Positions 1-11,683 of a stretch of DNA of 64,000 nt are shown here, in pieces. The translations under genes and the position numbers were made by a program. Each line of letters opens with the position of its first letter. Positions within the stretch are counted from its first letter, which is position 1. The DNA lies in NCBI GenBank assembly GCA_947034885.2, contig OX344750.2, forward strand, positions 6,368,501 through 6,432,500, written 5' to 3'. The notes under the pieces were generated by a model, which saw only the letters and a program-made list of their open reading frames with translations, was not told the origin of the DNA and ran no database searches. Origin of the DNA: Thuidium tamariscinum (taxonomy: Eukaryota; Streptophyta; Bryopsida; Hypnales; Thuidiaceae).

Positions 1-65
1 ATTTGTCTTCCAAAATTCATAGTAATTTCAATTCATGTGATAAAATTACCAAAGTTTTTGCAATC

Positions 66-1270
66 CCCATCATTTGGTTGGGGTGAACCTGCCCTTCTTG
101 CTCAGCCACTCCAAGTAATTCTAGGGGTGCAAGTAAAACAAAAAGCCCCCTATTTTGTGCCAATCTAATTTGCCCTATGGACTCTTTTTTCCTAATTTGG
201 GGCCTCCGATTGCAAATATGAATTTCAAATTTGCAAAAAAAATGATTTGCAAAAATCAAAAAATTCTAATGTTTTTCCAAGTGGCCGAGCAAGGGGGGCA
301 GTTCACTCCAACCCATCATTTTCATCTTTGCACCTTTGAAAACATTTGTTTTGCCTTGCACTTTACTAATCATGTTTAGAATACCTTAAATGATCCGTTC
401 CAAGTGTTCTACCTTAGAGCGGCCCCACGGCAACTCAGCAAAGCAACACTCTAAATGGTTTGGTCCATTGATCTTCTTTGCAGCAAGAACGCCATCCATT
501 GATTTCATTTGCTGAGTTGCTTTGCTGAGTTGCTGTGCGGCTGCTCTTACCTTACCCCCATCCCTGGTCAGCGCACAACCAGCGTTGACCCGTTCAGTGC
601 CTCGAACTTTCTTTCTTTTTTTCAAAAATTTCCCCATCCCCCAGTCCCCAATGGAAAGCCCGTGGAGTGGGCACCCGGGCATCGAATGAACGTCCTCTGG
701 AGCGTTCACCTTCTTCCACAAAAGCGCGGAGACTTTTCCCAGCAGGTTCCCAACAAATAAGAGGAACTACCCTTTCCCCACAAAGGACACTAAATTCTCC
801 ATTCGAAGTGGGCCCAGCTGGGTGGATTTACCTCGGGGGAAAATGCAGGAATTTTTTTAATTTCTTCATAGCATTCAGTAGCCCATGGAAGGACTGCCTT
901 CCCCTTGGTGAAGTCCCCATCACCTAATTTCATCTAACATTTCTTGGAGTTGCAACTTTAGTTACTGAATGGTGTGGAATACCATTGGTGCTGGATGGAT
1001 TGGTGTGGGATATTCCACACCATTTCATCCGCTGGGAGGCAGTGTGACAGGCTGCTACTAAATGTAATGTTGAACTTAATTTTTCTTACAAACTCTGAAT
1101 TCATATTTACAATCAGAGACCCCAATTTAGAGTAATTGAGACTAAAACATATCCTAAAACATATCCTAAACAAGGCACAAAATAGGGGTCTTTTTTTTTT
1201 ACTTTTACCCAAGAGAACCAAAAGTTTACCCTACTTGGCAAATGGAGTATTTACCTTCCCAACATGGCAA
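66..1270. repeat. Inverted-repeat (foldback-like) repeat complex
   Basis: Two levels of inverted repeat are visible. An inner pair (about 66-110 and 283-330) shares a motif near GCTCAGCCACT / AGTGGCCGAGC. A wider pair (about 115-240 and 1082-1225) shares CCCCTATTTTGTGCC and a segment around AAATATGAATT in opposite orientation. Between them is GC-richer single-copy-like sequence, including a small hairpin at 432-535 built on GCAACTCAGCAAAGCAAC. The segment 962-1070 recurs inverted at the far end of the window. No transposase frame or clean target duplication was found, so the boundaries are approximate. Confidence 0.45.
962..1070 (+). repeat. Repeat end shared (inverted) with 63889-64000
   Basis: Roughly 108 bases match the reverse complement of the last 110 bases of the window with only scattered mismatches. 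The unit contains an internal palindrome, GGTGTGGGATATTCCACACC, and begins TTACTGAATGG. It is probably one terminus of a dispersed element. The class is unknown because neither copy shows a full element with both ends. Confidence 0.7.
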
Positions 1271-2875
1271 ACCAAAAAGATTCCCCTTTACAGATTCCCT
1301 TCCACAGATTCTTTCCACACAAGATTCGGCTAGCGTGGCGTGGTTCTCCAAAGACAGCAGCCCTTTGAATTGCACATGCCCACAAAACAGTGAGGGCAAG
1401 CCACATTGCACGGCGATGAGTGAGCCGCTCAGCCCACAACGGGAGACCACGACTCAGCCAATCCCATCCTATAATCCACCTCACAGGCACATTTCAGGTC
1501 TTGCAGGCCGAGCTCCACAGCCGCCTCAAATTCCAGGAGAACCTCTCTTATTAAACCTTCCCTAGGCTGATAAACCTCTATAATTCAATGTGTTAGACTA
1601 GTCCTAGACTGAGCCAAACTATTGAAGATGTGAGTAAATTTGATCGTCCCTAAGTAAATAAACCTTTGTAACTCAATATGTCAGATTGGGATGGAACCGA
1701 TTGAGTTAGAGAGGTTCTACTGTAATAAGAAGGCAAGTGTAATACTATAGAGCCAACGAAATCATAATACATCTTCCTCAAAATCTACCAAACAAAAATC
1801 AACCTTGCAGCAATATGTCTCAAAATGTCCCAACACTCCCAAAATCAAAATACAATACAATTTTAAAGGATAGAAAATCAACCTCAAGATGAACATACTT
1901 GAAATCTAGCCCAAGAGAATGTGCTTGTGCGGGATTGAAAGTCATTGAAGTGTAGTTGAAGATGACCCTAAACTATGAGATGATGGTGGAGAAGTACCCA
2001 AACCAAATGGCATGGTTGTAGGTTTAGAACGTGAGAGTGACAAGTGGCTTATTTGGCATGAAAAGAAACACTTCTTGATGAAAACCTTTGCAATGTGATT
2101 TTTTTAACACACTTGTTCAAAAAAAGAAGAGAGTTTTTGAAGCAGTTAGCCATCTATTTCATGTGTCACTCCATGATTAGAATGCAAGACATTGAAAGTA
2201 CATTCAAAGTTCAAATTGCAATAAAATATTCAATATTACAATTTTTTTCAAAACTCAAATTGGAGTAGAAACTAGAGTAGATGACCTTCATTTTGTTAGT
2301 TAGAGTCAAGCTCAAAAAATATAATTTTTATGAAGAAATTTGAGATTTAGAATAAGGAGCAACAACTTCCTAAAATTCATTAGAGTAGCATATTTTGTGA
2401 TCTATTTTTTTTAATAGCTTCTCATTCATGTAGAGACAAACCTTGACAAGATTACAAACCCAACTACATATTCTTTATAATCTTTCATGAAAGGTCAACA
2501 TGAAAAACATGGATGAAATAAATACTTTCAATCTCTCCATAGGTCATTGCATTGTCATCCAAAAGTCACAAAGTGACCGTTGTGGCATTTTAGGGTTAAA
2601 TATGAATTTGTTTATTTGCTTTGCTTGATATGGTGATATTTTTGAACTTGTCCAACATTTGGTCATGATCCTGGGATCATCGGAAAGCCCTCTATGAGGA
2701 GGAACGCATGGACTTTGTTTTGTGATGTTTGGACTTCTATTGTGAAAGTTATAGATTTTTGAAGTTTTAAGAATTAAAAAAATTACTTTCAGTTTTATTT
2801 TGGTTGTGGAAACAGCACAAGGCACTCTATTAGAAGTGAAATCTACCCCAGGAGCTATTATTTGAAGTCGGGACA
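1243..2875. repeat. Intergenic DNA; dispersed repeat family C (1950-2850)
   Basis: No gene recognised. The 1950-2850 stretch has diverged relatives at 7980-8420 (same strand), about 20200-20400 (opposite strand) and 56540-56745. Shared landmarks are GTGGCTTATT, AAAGTTATAGATTTTTGA and ACAAGGCAC. The copy at 7980-8170 has a GGTTCAATACC stretch resembling a Pol III B box, so a SINE or retroelement fragment is possible. No reverse transcriptase, LTR or target duplication was seen. Confidence 0.4.
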
Positions 2876-2969
2876 TCCTTGGAATCTACCAAGACCTTAG
2901 AATCTACCAAGACGTTCCGAAGGAATCTACGGATAGCTGTAGAGCAATCAAATGCCAGAGCTACATTAG

Positions 2970-4024
2970 AGAACGTGAAGCGGCCGCGACGGGCGGGGCC
3001 GGCTTTTGTCTGTGATTGGCAGCGCTTCCTCCGTCGCTCGCCGTGGCAGGCGCTTAGTGCGGCATCGCAGTCAGAAGATTACGCCGGCCCGCCGAACAAT
3101 TGGGTCTGGACTCTGGAACTCTGGATGGACGAGTGGACGACTGGAAGGAACTGTGAACTGGATGAGTGAGTGGAAGGCGGCCCCGTCCGTCGCTGGAGCG
3201 AAGCGTCGGCTCTGGCAGGAAAAGTTCGTGCAACTGGGAGTAGCTTAGCTGCAGCTGCAGCCGCAGCCGGCGAGTAGAAAGGGCCGGGTCGGAGGAGACG
3301 CAGAAGCTTCTCTCGGGCTTGACGGACCCAGGTGACACTCCACCCAACAAGTGCGCTTGGCCAGCCAGCAAGCCAGCACCAGCAGCAGACGCAGCAATTG
3401 CGACTCCGAGTGTCGTGTCCGGCCTTCGCCGTCGTCGTCCCCGTCGCTGCTGCTGCCCTTGCCTTAAGCTTACCCTTGGCCTGCCCTATTACCTTGCCGC
3501 ACTTTGCCTCGTCGCTTGCGCCGACCACAGCTCAGCGCTTCTCAGCCAGTTGGGTAGCAGTGGGGTGGCCAAGTTGGGCTTACGTTGGAGCTTTCGCCAT
3601 TCGCCTTCCTTCCGTGGTCTTCCGTGGCCTTCCTGACTCTTCTTCTACCCTCACACCGCGTCCCCTGCCTGCCGGCCTTTGTAGTCGCCGTGTCCCTGTC
3701 CCTGCCGCCCTGGTTTTAAGCTCTCCTCGGCGCCGGAGCGGACCATTATTCGGTTTTTAGACTTCTCTCTCATCTCGGTGTGTGGGTTCGGTGTGTACGT
3801 ATCGGTGGTTGGGTATTGTTGGGCTTGTTATTTAAGCGACGTTCTTCGTTGCTGAGGAACACAAGTAGTGTTGTTTCAGATCGGGAGTTTTACGAGCCTT
3901 GCGAGCTCGTAAGCTTTGAGAGTTTTGTGCGTGGCGAGTGGTTGTATCTTGTGACAGCGTTTGGTGGAGCCTCTGCGCTCCTTTCGTTACGCTCAGCGTG
4001 GTTGTTGTTTGGCTCTTCTGTAAG
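2970..4024 (+). promoter_or_regulatory. GC-rich promoter and 5' leader of the A20/AN1 gene
   Basis: Base composition changes sharply near 2970 from AT-rich repeats to a CpG-containing, GC-rich block that ends at the ATG at 4025. A TATTTAAG box lies near 3827-3834. The last bases before the ATG (a pyrimidine-rich run ending GTAAG) could be a 3' splice site, so a 5'-UTR intron, common in plant SAP genes, is possible but not proven. Long open frames here on both strands are compositional and show no domain. Confidence 0.5.
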
Positions 4025-4606
4025 ATGGCCACCGAGCGTGTGACCCAGGAAACAACCTCCCAGACTCCCGAGGGCCCGGTGATGTGCAAGAACGTGTGTG
4101 GCTTCTTCGGCAGCCAAGCTACCATGGGCCTTTGCTCCAAGTGTTATCGTGAGACCGTGATGCAAGCGAAGATGACGGCCGTGGCCACTCAAGCGACTTC
4201 GGCTGTTGCCATCGCCAGTCCTCCCTCCGAGGAGCCGGTCCTTCAAACCGCCGAAGGCGCGACGATGTTGATCCCGCCTCCTCAGCCTTCCAGTCATCAC
4301 TATCAAGAACCCGTCTCTCCCGCCCTCCCGCTTCCCGCCCCTTCTTCTTCGTCTTCTTCCTCTACCACTCCACTCAACCTTCACTCCTCCCCTCTTCCTT
4401 CCCGTCTTCCACCCCCGAACCGGTGCGGATCTTGTAGGAAGCGTGTGGGTCTGACGGGATTCAAGTGCCGATGCGGGAATCTGTACTGCGCGTTGCACCG
4501 ATATAGCGATAAGCACAGCTGCACGTTCGATTACAAGGCGGCTGGGCAGGAGGCCATTGCAAAAGCAAATCCTCTTGTGGTGGCGGAGAAGGTGGTCAAG
4601 TTCTGA
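4025..4606 (+). CDS. SAP: A20/AN1 zinc-finger stress-associated protein
   Basis: A 193-residue, intron-free protein. An A20-type finger sits at residues 21-40 (Cys21, Cys25, Cys37, Cys40; C-x3-C-x11-C-x2-C). An AN1 finger sits at 134-166 (Cys134, Cys137, Cys148, Cys150, Cys155, His158, His164, Cys166). Between them is a low-complexity Ser/Pro linker. Length, order of fingers and the usual plant C-terminus ending VVKF match the stress-associated protein family. Members bind ubiquitin through A20, some act as E3 ligases or redox sensors, and many are induced by cold, salt or drought; that is family knowledge, not shown here. The start is the first ATG in frame; the frame stays open upstream to about 3938 but only with non-ATG codons. 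A 317-codon antisense frame over the gene is a shadow. Confidence 0.95.
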   Translation: MATERVTQETTSQTPEGPVMCKNVCGFFGSQATMGLCSKCYRETVMQAKMTAVATQATSAVAIASPPSEEPVLQTAEGATMLIPPPQPSSHHYQEPVSPALPLPAPSSSSSSSTTPLNLHSSPLPSRLPPPNRCGSCRKRVGLTGFKCRCGNLYCALHRYSDKHSCTFDYKAAGQEAIAKANPLVVAEKVVKF

Positions 4607-4855
4607 AAGAAGCACGATGTGTTCGTTGTCGCAGACACCATTAATCATCTTTCTGAAGTAGCTCTTAACTTCCTTCTTTTTTTGAGAGGTTAGATTTACA
4701 ACGTCAGGGGCACGGCGGATGCGAGGCAGGCGGGGAGAGGAGCAGGGGTGGCGGTCTCTGTCTTCCTCGTCCCCTCTGCTGCAGAGGCATGCAAGTTTAG
4801 TCATGTGTACAGATGTAGGTAGGGTAGACAAATCCATATGCAAATCAATTGATAA

Positions 4856-5695
4856 TTCTCTCTTTTATTGAGGATATTCATCACCATCACTTGTTCTCTC
4901 TTTAGTGTTCTCTGGTGTACGTACGTGTTTTTCCCGTTTTGAAATTTTGGGTTTGCTGTGTTTATAAGTGTTCGACTTTCTTATCTCTTTGCATGAGTGT
5001 TTTTAGAGATTGGAGGAATGTGTACCTTCTACTCCTCGTGTAGCGTAGGTTTGTGATGGCAAATGTCGATACGAATCTGGGATTTTGGCTTACTTGCGGG
5101 TTGTGTGTCAAGAAATGGCAATAGGGTAGCAATCGTGGAGAATCGGTGGTGAGTTCGATGGATAACATGTCTAAAGGGTGAATCATGTCCACTGGAAGTA
5201 GTGACCAATTCCTGCCAAGCTGACTGAAATAGGACATGATTTTCTGACATTGTCGTTGAAATCCTTCGTGGCTCTCTTTTATTGAAGATATTCATCGCTA
5301 TCATTTGCCTGCGGATTTTCTTAGTGATATACGTTTTCAGGTTTGGGAACGTCGGATTCGTGGTGTTCGTATATGTGCCAGCTTATTTCGTCCTTGCTGC
5401 TGTGAATGCTTGTTTTGAGAGATGAGAATGTATATCTTCTATTTGATGTGGTACAGACATCTAATAGTGAATGTCGGCTTGAACCTGTATACCTGGCTGT
5501 TTCGTTTTTGGCTTCGTGTCAAGGAATGGCAATAAGATAGTCAGGCATGGAGAAATGGTGTGTATTCGGTGAGTTCAGTGATGTGAATCATGTCCCGGGG
5601 ATGAATCATGTCCACTGAAGTGAATGATCAATTCCTACCAAAACTGACTGGAAAAAGGACATGATTCCCAGACAATGTGTTTGAAGCCCTTGTAA
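4856..5695 (+). repeat. Degenerate 415-425-bp tandem duplication downstream of the SAP gene
   Basis: Two consecutive copies start at 4857 and 5271 with CTCTCTTTTATTGA followed by AGATATTCATC or a near match. Both run through GTGTCAAG, GAATCATGTCCACTG and CAATTCCT to GGACATGATT. The spacing drifts from 414 to about 425 bases, so the copies have diverged by substitutions and small indels. No conserved reading frame was found. The unit may be part of the 3' UTR or non-coding downstream DNA. Confidence 0.75.
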
Positions 5696-5699
5696 TGTT

Positions 5700-8600
5700 T
5701 GTGAACAGTATCATATGTTTTATGCTTGTGCTTGCAGATATGTTTTATACTCCTCATAACGTGTACACAGATGGGGTGAACATGAGACCACGGCAAACGG
5801 ACGGTCGATGGCAGCTTTGAGGTGATCTTCCGGGATGCCTTCATATCACAACTTGGACCCTAATTAGAAGTTACTGTTTACCAATTACCACTCATAAGCA
5901 TGTTTAATTACAAAATTTTCAACTCATCAATAATGGGTGTGATGAGACCTGCAGATAATCGGGCGAGGGCGGGATTGAATACTTACCAGTTTGAACTTGG
6001 AAGGTCATTCAGTCACTGGGGGGTCTTCGGCAGTCATTTTATTCGGGACATGTGGTAAGATGATTGTCCACAAGTTACTGAAAGTTTTAAAATAGCAATC
6101 TGTCTGTTTTGAAGGCAGAGGTGGTGGCTGCTTTCGCTTCACGCCACGTGTTTCCGTTTATAGATGAGCTGGTCGAGTCTCCTTGGAAATTTTGGTTTGT
6201 GAACAGTTCTTATAGAGTGTTGATTAGGGAAAGTGTCGATTGAAATTCCTTCTAGATTCTGCGTGTGACTGCTGACTGTCTGTACGTGTTTTCAGAGGCG
6301 CATTTGAGACGATAAGTTACACGCTGTTGATGATATGAGAGAACTGAAGGACTCGATTCGGAAAAGGTCCTAGCATGACACGCCATCACCTGGCTTACGT
6401 GCTTGCAATCAGACAATACCCGTAAACTTTAACTTAAGTTAGAACACTGGAAATTGTACGATGGTTTGCTTGCACCTTCCGTTTCGAGCTTCGGAGGGCG
6501 GAACTGGCTGCCGTGGGCCTCTGGTCTGAAAGAATCTGGTCAGTCAAGTAGTGTCAAAGGGCGTGGAACCTTAGTTTTTCTCCTTTCACTCAGGAATCCA
6601 GGAGAGCCCAAAGAAAGGTTGAAAGCCGCGTTGGGGATTTTCTGGAGTTTTTCAAGTTATTCTCTTTCAATGCTTATGTTGAGCCAGTTCTTCAAATATG
6701 GACTCCATATTTTCTCTATATTTTTTGGAACTAAATAGAAATTTTATACTGCAAAAAAAATAAATTTATAAATTTATAAAGATTTTTCACTGGGGTTTAT
6801 TCTGTCGTTTTCAAATTGCAACCGGTTTTGTTTCCAATTTCATTGGGTACCATTGAACTAAGGCAGTTTTCTTCAAACTTTGGTTGAAGAGATCTAAAAC
6901 TGCCCACCAATCCTAAAGAACCAAGGCCTTCTTGTGGGTTTTTTTCCCGTCAAATTCAGTCTTTTCACAAATTGACAATGCTCTACAGTTTTTTGTTGGC
7001 ATGTTTTCCTCCATATACTTCAATATTAAAAAATCCCGACTGGGTTCAAGTTGAAGTTTTCTTCAAATGTGCTTTTGATAAAAAGAAATTGACTTTCTCC
7101 AGAGCAATGTTCACCATAGAATACATGAATGGAAAAAAAATGGATAGAGTCACCTACATCCATATATTCATCCATGAAATTATTTATTATAAGCAAATTT
7201 CAAGCAAATATTATAATAATATCTATTTTTTGAAAGGAACTTGACAACTAGTCATCATATGCCATGGCCTCTATGATTTTTGCTTTCATCTTGCTATTAA
7301 CAAGGAATACTTTGATTATCCAAAATCAAAATTAAAATACACTAGCATCCATTTTATCTCATAGGGATGAATTGGTCTCTATAGAAATCATCATGTTTAC
7401 AATAGTGCAAATCATCTACTTAAAAATATTCAAAAGTATTCATAAGAGACCAAACTAGTGTTCATTGCTTCCCCTTTTTAAACAAAATTTCAAGGATGAA
7501 CAATTGCACTTTTGTCTCAAATGCAAGAATTTGCTATCATCTATCAGACTATTATCATCTGTAGCATCTTTACAAGATTAATATAGTTGTAGATGCACTA
7601 TCAATGATAGTATTGTCAAATTCTAATTCCATACCAATCAAAAATTAGTAATAGATCAATATATGCAATGCATAAAAGATGTTTTTATTCTATTTGTGAG
7701 AGCAAAGTTTAGCATCACTTTAAGATAAGGGTTACTACAATAGGTGAAAACTAGAGATGAAAATGAAAACTAGCCTAAGGACTATTGGAAGTGAAGGTCC
7801 AATTCACCTCTTAGGTGCCAAAATTGAATTTTCACATCACATTCTCAAGGGTCCTCATCACCTCACACCAATCACAAGATGACAAATGACATTTTTTTAG
7901 TTAAAAAATAACTTGTTTTATGCAAAATCTAACCTTTATGCAAGATAATTGAATATGTTGTCAAAAAATAGATTTTTGGGCTTGAGATGACCCAAAATGG
8001 TACAAAAGTATCCAAACTATATGGTATGGTTGTAGGTTCAATACCTAGTGGTGATAGGTGGCTTATTCATTATGAAATTAGCCTCTCTACTTATCCCAAA
8101 TCCTTCCATGTGTGTTGTTTAACATCCTTGTGTTAAAAAAAAAAGATTGACTTTTGTAAAATTGATACCTCTAGATAGCTTGGTTGATTGTTGTGTTGAG
8201 ATCTCCCGGCTTATGCGTCCACTAGTCATGTTCTTGATTACTATTAGAAAGCTCTTGGTGAGGAGGGATGCATTGGCTTTGTTTTATGACATTTTGACCT
8301 ACGATGAAAAAGTTATGGATTTTTGAGTTATTTCTTGTTCTAAAAAATTAAAAATTACTTTTACTTTGATTTTGGTTATGGCAATGGTACAAGGCACACT
8401 AGTAGTGTTAATTTAATAGTGTAAATCATCCTTAAGGTAAGAGGTCCTATAATGGACCATCTATGGGCTGAAACAGAATTTCAGAGACGTAAAACTTCTA
8501 GAAATATTTTTTGGTAAATTTTCCTTGAAAGAGAAGTAGGATTGACATTTAACCCAAGTCATTTCATATTTTTCTAATCTTTGTGGAATTAGATATCAAA

Positions 8601-9566
8601 ATTTGAAGTTGAAAGGCCATAGGGCTCTAAAATGATGCTCTAGCTAAAATGTACACTGTCAATACACTGCTGCAGGCTATGAAAAAGCAGCATGTACAAA
8701 TATTGTACATTTAAGGTAGGGCACCATTTTAGAACCCACTGCATTTTAGAGCCTTCTACCTTATTAGTGAGGAACGTAATTAGTGTGGCTTGCAGAAGGC
8801 ACTAGCTGCCACGAATGGCCCTTCCCCAAACTAAAGGCAGGCAGCGTGCTCCACAATGACAATGGGTTCAAATACAGAATCCATTTGATTTGAATAGAAA
8901 TTTTAAAGCATAATATTCTGTTCATCTAGCTGTAAGTTATACCGTGCCACCAGTGTGTGTCTGAGAATTATTGTGACAGAGAGGGATCCTCGGGGAGCAG
9001 TACTAAACGGATCTGGAATGGATCCGTGGCACTATTTTGGCAGGGGAACTTTGGCAACTTTCATCATCAGATGGAAAAAGGAGAGCACGGCAAATGTACA
9101 GGGCCCTCTAGAAAGTAAGTAGGACCGGCATCCCTGATTTTGACTTTCAAAGACAATATAACTTTCAGAATTTGACATGTTACAGTGGAAACACCCAAAA
9201 CCGTCCAAATAAGGAAGTCAGCACAGTTGGAGGCAACGTTTTCTATAAAATGATATTTTTCTAGTATTAGCAAGTGAAAATCATGAAAATTAAAAAAAAA
9301 TTAGATTTTTCGGATACAATATGTAATTTCTACAAATTTTCAAAGTATTGCCCCCCTAGACTTGTGGAACTGTCCTGTAGGTGCCCCTCAAACTGAACCT
9401 TGCGAAAATTAGTACTCAGCCAACTAAATTTCCCTATGTGTCCTTCAATTATATCATCAAATTACAATCATACATATGGCGAACACATTAAGGGAAGTCT
9501 ACTGACGCATTTGGGTGAATCTACAGTCCACTACAAGGAATAGGTGCGGGAATGAGTGTTTTGCCC
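5700..9566. other. Intergenic region, no gene recognised
   Basis: The left part (to about 6700) has near-genic composition and a CACGTG box near 6144, but no convincing reading frame. From 6750 on it is AT-rich. It contains a copy of repeat family C at about 7980-8420. It also has a small inverted repeat at 8624-8753 built on GGGCTCTAAAATG / CATTTTAGAGCC, with AGGTAGGGCACC inside. Confidence 0.4.
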
Positions 9567-9570
9567 TTAA

Positions 9571-10213
9571 CCCCTAAATGCCCAAGGTTTGTTTTGAGTG
9601 ACTTTGAATTTGCTCTAAAGTGAACAAAATGCCAACATTTTGATAAGTTGTATCAATTTCAAAAAAAAAATTGTAACCGTACCCATTCAAAGTAGAAATG
9701 TTAGAGATCTTGTAGGAAAAGAAAACACAACAATATCACTTATAGAGTGAAAGATTATAATGTTTGACCATGAGGGTGTTAAAACTGCAAAAAACTTTCA
9801 ATCCTCTTTTCACAAGTCAAATCTAAAAAAATGGTGACAAGAAAAAAATGAGGTTAAAGAGCCTAACATGTATAACCCCAATCAACTTTTGGCTTCTTAA
9901 AATCTACACTATAGTTTTTTTAAATGAATTTTGAATGTGATTTTTTCTCCAAGATCTAGTGTATTTGAGGCTCATTTCCAAGACTGCTCTCAACACTACG
10001 AGAAGTCAAGATTGCAATGGGTACCTTTGCACAAAATCTTCAATAGAAAAATCACTACTGATTATTCTCAAGATTGGATTTTTGAAGCTAAAACTAGACT
10101 TCACAAAGAACTTTCTAAAAATATTAAACTACTAAAAATAGCAACTTGGTTAAGTTTTGTTTGACTTCAAAGTTTTGCAAACACCAAATTTTGGTGCCTC
10201 ATGCATTTAGGGG
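9571..10213 (+). mobile_element. 643-bp non-autonomous element flanked by TTAA
   Basis: Starts CCCCTAAATGCCCAAGG after TTAA (9567-9570) and ends GCATTTAGGGG before TTAA (10214-10217). The 10-base ends are inverted repeats. A diverged relative lies at about 53300-53860, sharing the internal CCAACATTTTGAT and ACCAAATTTTGGTGCC blocks. The TTAA duplication and ends beginning CCC fit a piggyBac-type element; Kolobok also uses TTAA. There is no transposase frame. Confidence 0.7.
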
Positions 10214-10217
10214 TTAA

Positions 10218-11420
10218 GACTTATCTTTCAAAACTTAAGTTTTGCTCTCACTTGATGTTAGTGAGTGCTATTAGTGAGGGATTTAAGAACAACTTTAGAT
10301 CTACTTTTGGACCAAATTCACATTGCAAACATTACCCCTAATACCAAGTGAGAACGTACGCTATTCTATTAAATTTATTGTTCTATGCAATCCTACCCTT
10401 CTTGTTTACTACATAAAAATAGCAAAAAGGTAAATTTTGAAATTTTACAAGATAAAAATGGTAAGGGACATCACAATTATGTGATTGAAGGATTAGTTCT
10501 AGATCATTTTTTTAAGAATCCTTTTTTAGAAAGTGCAGTGGAGATGGCAATCACTTAGAATTTGGTAGAAGACACTATATTTCTACATTCATCCTTACTT
10601 TGGACTTGAAATTACTTTTTGATCGTATCCATTTGTTTTTTAATCCAAATTTGGTCACTTCATCCACATTTCAAATAGAAAATGGAACATTTCAAGTAAA
10701 AGAATATATATATTTTTTAAAAGACTTCTTTCATTTGGCAGAAAGTGGAGATTTTATTTCTAAATGGTGCAATTTGGTCCCACTGTGTCCAATAAAATAA
10801 AAGGGGTTCCTTGAATCCATTGTTGCATACTTTGTCAACTGAGGAGTTGAAGATAAGTTAAAGATGCCAGGCAAGGACATTGGAGCATGAACCCAAATAT
10901 TTTGGCCTTGAGCTGATTGAAGAGCTTGATACCAATTGAGCATAATTTCAAAGTTAGTGAGGAATCTTCAAATTTCAAGGTGCCCACCAAACTGTCCTCT
11001 TGGGTTCAAAATATACTCATCAGGGTATGTTTTTTTTTTCCGGCTTTCTAGATTTGCACCAGGAAAAAAAAATTGGTCCAAAAATGGCAACTAACTGTGA
11101 AGCTTTTTGAAAACAAAAATTCAAATTAAAAAAACATTCAATGGAAAGCTCCAAAAAAAATGAAACAACTTGGGTTAGTTGCCAATTTCACTTGTCTTCA
11201 AGGAAAAAATTTCTAAAAAAATATTTCAAGATGTTTCAATTCAGTTCCAACTCTCACATGGTCCATTTATGGACGTCCTACCTTATGGTCGAAACCTTGG
11301 GTCAAACCGGAACCAGTTACGTGAACTTATGGTCAGAGAAAATGTCACGAGACTCCACATCAAGTCACTTTGTGGATGAGTTTTATTTCATGACTCCATG
11401 ACAAGGATCAGTAATGTGGC
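10218..11420. other. Intergenic AT-rich DNA with a repeat block
   Basis: The stretch 10505-10800 has a diverged copy at about 56800-57060; landmarks are GATGGCAATCACTT, TTTCTACATTCATCC and AAATGGTGCAAT. That places it in the same dispersed family as repeat C, which directly precedes it in the 56-kb copy. No gene recognised. Confidence 0.4.
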
Positions 11421-11424
11421 ATAA

Positions 11425-11680
11425 GGGGCATTTCACACTATGGCCGTTCAAGTCGAGAGAGGCCGTGGTTTTCTCAAATCTGATTGATGAAAATCATGGT
11501 TTCTCAAATCTAATTGGTGGAATTGACGGCCTCTCAACTTGGACGGCCATAGTGTGAAAGCCGTCCAAGTCGAGAGGCTATAGTTTTCTCAAATATGATT
11601 GGTGAAAATCATGGTTTCTCAAATCTAATTGGTGGAATTGACAGCCTCTTGACTTGGACGGCCATAGTGTGAAACACCCC
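11425..11680. mobile_element. 256-bp Tourist-like MITE with TAA target duplication
   Basis: Begins GGGGCATTTCACACTATGG and ends CCATAGTGTGAAACACCCC. It is flanked on both sides by TAA (11422-11424 and 11681-11683). The terminal repeats extend about 35 bases. The interior is a two-fold direct duplication of a 120-base unit that itself has inverted ends. TAA duplication plus a GGGG start fits PIF/Harbinger (Tourist) MITEs. Confidence 0.8.
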
Positions 11681-11683
11681 TAA

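Noticed and set aside
3079-3760. Long overlapping frames on both strands in the GC-rich leader
   Set aside because: GC-rich composition lowers stop frequency; the translations are Pro/Ala/Arg-rich without any recognisable family.
3890-4843. A 317-codon minus-strand open frame
   Set aside because: It lies antisense to the A20/AN1 gene and its leader, has low-complexity Arg/Gly text, and shows no domain; the plus-strand protein has two complete zinc fingers.
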